Below, in pieces: positions 62,087-64,000 of a stretch of DNA of 64,000 nucleotides (its first letter is position 1; the number at the start of each line of letters is the position of its first letter). Below the pieces are notes generated by a model. That model made no database searches. It worked only from the letters and a program-made list of their open reading frames with translations, and was not told the DNA's origin. Source of the stretch: Lotus japonicus. Lineage: Eukaryota > Streptophyta > Magnoliopsida > Fabales > Fabaceae. The translations under genes and the position numbers were made by a program. The stretch spans positions 29,749,780-29,813,779 of the forward strand of contig NC_080041.1 of assembly GCF_012489685.1 (NCBI RefSeq), given 5' to 3'.

Positions 62087-62243
62087 TATATAGCCGTTGG
62101 GGAATATAGCCGTTGGGGAATATAGCCGTTGTGGAATATAGCCGTTGGAGAATATAGCCGTTGGGGAATATAGTCGTTGGGGAATATAGCCGTTGGGGAA
62201 TATAGCCGTTGTGGAATATAGCCGTTGGAGAATATAGCCGTTG
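62087..62243 (+). repeat. 16-bp minisatellite, 10 copies, with 80-bp higher-order unit
   Basis: Unit GGAATATAGCCGTTGG repeated with strict 16-bp period (GCCGTTG at 62093, 62109, 62125 and so on to 62237; one copy reads GTCGTTG). 60 bp at 62101-62160 recur exactly at 62181-62240. Lies between ORF1 and the transposase. Confidence 0.92.
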
Positions 62244-62363
62244 TTGTTTCTCTTATTTATACATGTCATATTTCATTCATCTCAACATTCAAGAGTTGTT
62301 TTGTCCTCTCATATTTTCTTCCTCCTATCCAATTACACTGATAGTTTCTCATTGTGTCATAGA

Positions 62364-63668
62364 ATGGATCCAAACAATATGGCCGACTTGGACATTTACG
62401 ACGTTGTCATTGACGAACTTATCAATGACACGACTATAGAAGATATGATGCAGGAGGAGATGGAGTTTTATCAACGACGTGCCAACACCGTTAGGCCCAA
62501 GCGAACAAGAAAGGTGATAGAGAGAGATCGTGAAGCTGGGAACGAGCGGTTGTGGAATGACTACTTCTCCGAAAATCCTGTGTACACGGAAGAGCTTTTC
62601 CGACGAAGGTTTCGAATGCGAAAGCATGTGTTCCTCAGAATTGTAGGGGCCCTTGGGTCTCATGACCCGTACTTTTTAATGTCTGTCGATGCAGTTGGAA
62701 GACAAGGCCTGTCACCATTACAAAAGTGCACCGCCGCTATTCGTATGTTGGCGTACGGATCACCTGCTGACAGTGTTGACGAGTACGTTCGAATTGGTGA
62801 AAGTACTGCAATTGAGTGCTTAAAGAATTTTGTGGAAGGTGTGTGTGCAGTATTTGGTGGAACATACTTGAGGCGCCCGAACCAGGAAGACATTACCCGC
62901 TTACTTCAATGGGGCGAGTCTCGTGGATTTCCAGGTATGTTGGGTTCTATTGATTGTATGCATTGGGAATGGAAGAATTGTCCAGTTGCGTGGAAAGGTC
63001 AATTCACCCGAGGTGATCATGGAAAGCCCACAATCATGCTTGAAGCAGTGGCATCACAAGACTTGTGGATTTGGCATGCATTTTTTGGCATTGCAGGTTC
63101 TAACAATGACATTAATGTGCTAAATCAATCTCCGGTTTTTAATGAGGTTTTGAGTGGAAATGCTCCCATGGTGAACTTTAGCGTGAATGGAACAATGTAT
63201 AACATGGGATACTATCTAGCAGACGGTATCTATCCCCCGTGGGCTACATTTGTGAAGACCATCCCAATGCCGCAAGGAGAAAAAAGGCAAAAATTTGCGA
63301 AAAGACAAGAAGGAGCAAGAAAGGACGTTGAACGTGCATTCGGCGTTCTCCAATCTCGGTTTGCAATAGTTCGTGGTCCATCACGCTTTTGGCATCCGAA
63401 TGAGATGAAGTCAATAATGTATGCTTGCATCATATTGCACAACATGATTGTTGAAGATGAGCGCAACACGTACCGAGGTAATTTTGTTTATGATCAGGTC
63501 AATAATGACATATTGGATGCTGAAGTAGTAAGTGGTCCTATTCCCGCTTTTAGAAATATCTTGGAAAGAAGAGCACATCAAATTGATAGGTCAATTCATC
63601 ACCAGCTTCAAGCAGACTTGGTGGAGCATATTTGGCAGCTTCCCGAAAACGAGAATAATGAAAATTAA
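62364..63668 (+). CDS. PIF/Harbinger DDE transposase, 434 aa
   Basis: Cuts and joins the element ends (3-bp TTA/TAA targets). Starts MDPNNMADLDIYD at the first ATG; the upstream extension lacks one. Helical N-terminal part (RRRFRMRKHVFLRIVGAL) for DNA contact, then the DDE_Tnp_4 / HARBI1-type nuclease domain. The catalytic triad by position is D197 (GSIDCMHW), D287 (YLADGIYP) and E323 (KDVERAFGVLQ); HNMIVEDER marks its end. Length and motifs are complete and no stop or shift is seen. Probable product of an autonomous element together with ORF1. Confidence 0.93.
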   Translation: MDPNNMADLDIYDVVIDELINDTTIEDMMQEEMEFYQRRANTVRPKRTRKVIERDREAGNERLWNDYFSENPVYTEELFRRRFRMRKHVFLRIVGALGSHDPYFLMSVDAVGRQGLSPLQKCTAAIRMLAYGSPADSVDEYVRIGESTAIECLKNFVEGVCAVFGGTYLRRPNQEDITRLLQWGESRGFPGMLGSIDCMHWEWKNCPVAWKGQFTRGDHGKPTIMLEAVASQDLWIWHAFFGIAGSNNDINVLNQSPVFNEVLSGNAPMVNFSVNGTMYNMGYYLADGIYPPWATFVKTIPMPQGEKRQKFAKRQEGARKDVERAFGVLQSRFAIVRGPSRFWHPNEMKSIMYACIILHNMIVEDERNTYRGNFVYDQVNNDILDAEVVSGPIPAFRNILERRAHQIDRSIHHQLQADLVEHIWQLPENENNEN

Positions 63669-64000
63669 CCTTCAAGTGTTATTATGTATTTCATTTCAAA
63701 TGTATTGTTGCTTATTTTTCATTGTCATGTATTTTCTTTCGTCTTTATTTCTATCATTCAATAAAATTGTTTTTGCTAGAAATAACACAATGTACTTTTT
63801 TATTTTTGTTTCAAGTTAGCATGCCGATATTTAAATTTAATTGTTTTAAATATTAAGTAAAATTAGTAATTAATAATTAAATTCGTATTAATTTTAATTA
63901 AATTATTTTTAAGTTGAAGTATTGATTTAGTATTAAATTTTAAATCTAAATTGAGTGAAAATAAATATTATTAATTTATGTTGTATGGTGGGACACGGGT
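63669..64000. other. PIF 3' noncoding region
   Basis: AT-rich 3' UTR with AATAAA at about 63760-63766. The window ends before a right terminal inverted repeat. Confidence 0.6.

Larger units (their letters stand above)
59317..64000 (+). mobile_element. PIF/Harbinger transposon, right end outside the window
   Basis: Starts GAGCAACTCCAACGCTGG after TAA (59314-59316), a terminal repeat and 3-bp target typical of PIF/Harbinger and Tourist elements. Carries the two genes expected of the superfamily in the same direction: a Myb-like ORF (60495-61871) and a DDE transposase (62364-63668). The right terminal repeat was not found by 64000. Both ORFs are open, so the element may be autonomous. Confidence 0.85.

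Noticed and set aside
62087..62243. CRISPR-like array
   Set aside because: Units are contiguous 16-bp tandem repeats without spacers, in a plant DNA transposon.

Overview
The window is gene-poor plant nuclear DNA made almost entirely of transposable elements. The organism is probably a eudicot and perhaps a papilionoid legume; that is an inference from the Sirevirus and Tat element types, not something the sequence proves. I see no host gene that I can defend, and no tRNA, rRNA or CRISPR array.

Layout. 1-5298 holds old AT-rich repeat debris: a GA microsatellite, a coding-like fragment, and a probable chromovirus LTR that starts at 4375 on the minus strand. 5299-36854 is a Ty3/gypsy Tat-lineage retrotransposon (TSD GCCAT) on the minus strand. 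It is split by two Ty1/copia Sirevirus elements, both also on the minus strand: copia-1 (6174-18267, TSD CCCTT) and copia-2 (21889-33975, TSD GGAGT). 36860-42387 is AT-rich and without genes. 42393-43126 is a TRIM (TSD AGAAA). 43240-47464 is a MULE with ~400 bp inverted repeats, a broken transposase and an apparently intact two-exon GRF zinc-finger gene. 47895-55187 is a gag-only copia element (TSD GTAAT), and its right LTR is interrupted by a second Tat element (50062-55057, TSD GTTTC). 55193-59313 holds LINE 3' fragments, a MITE and degenerate repeats. 59317 to beyond the window end is a PIF/Harbinger transposon with intact Myb-like and DDE transposase ORFs.

How the parts work together. Copia-1 has two LTRs that differ at about 2 of 1227 bases, a tRNA-iMet primer site, a polypurine tract, an open 1623-aa gag-pol and a ~949-aa envelope-position protein. 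Copia-2 is older (about 8 LTR differences) and has a stop in gag. The outer Tat element is older still (about 12 substitutions in 320 bases) and has lost its protease active-site segment and its RT, RNase H and integrase. LTR ages therefore agree with nesting order.

Most notable observation. Both Sireviruses carry a 130-codon ORF on the strand opposite to gag-pol, just inside the 3' LTR and behind its own TATA box. A clear homologue, with one nonsense codon, lies antisense in the Ty3/Tat element. A small, charged, helical antisense protein shared by Ty1/copia and Ty3/gypsy elements is the best candidate here for an under-described system.
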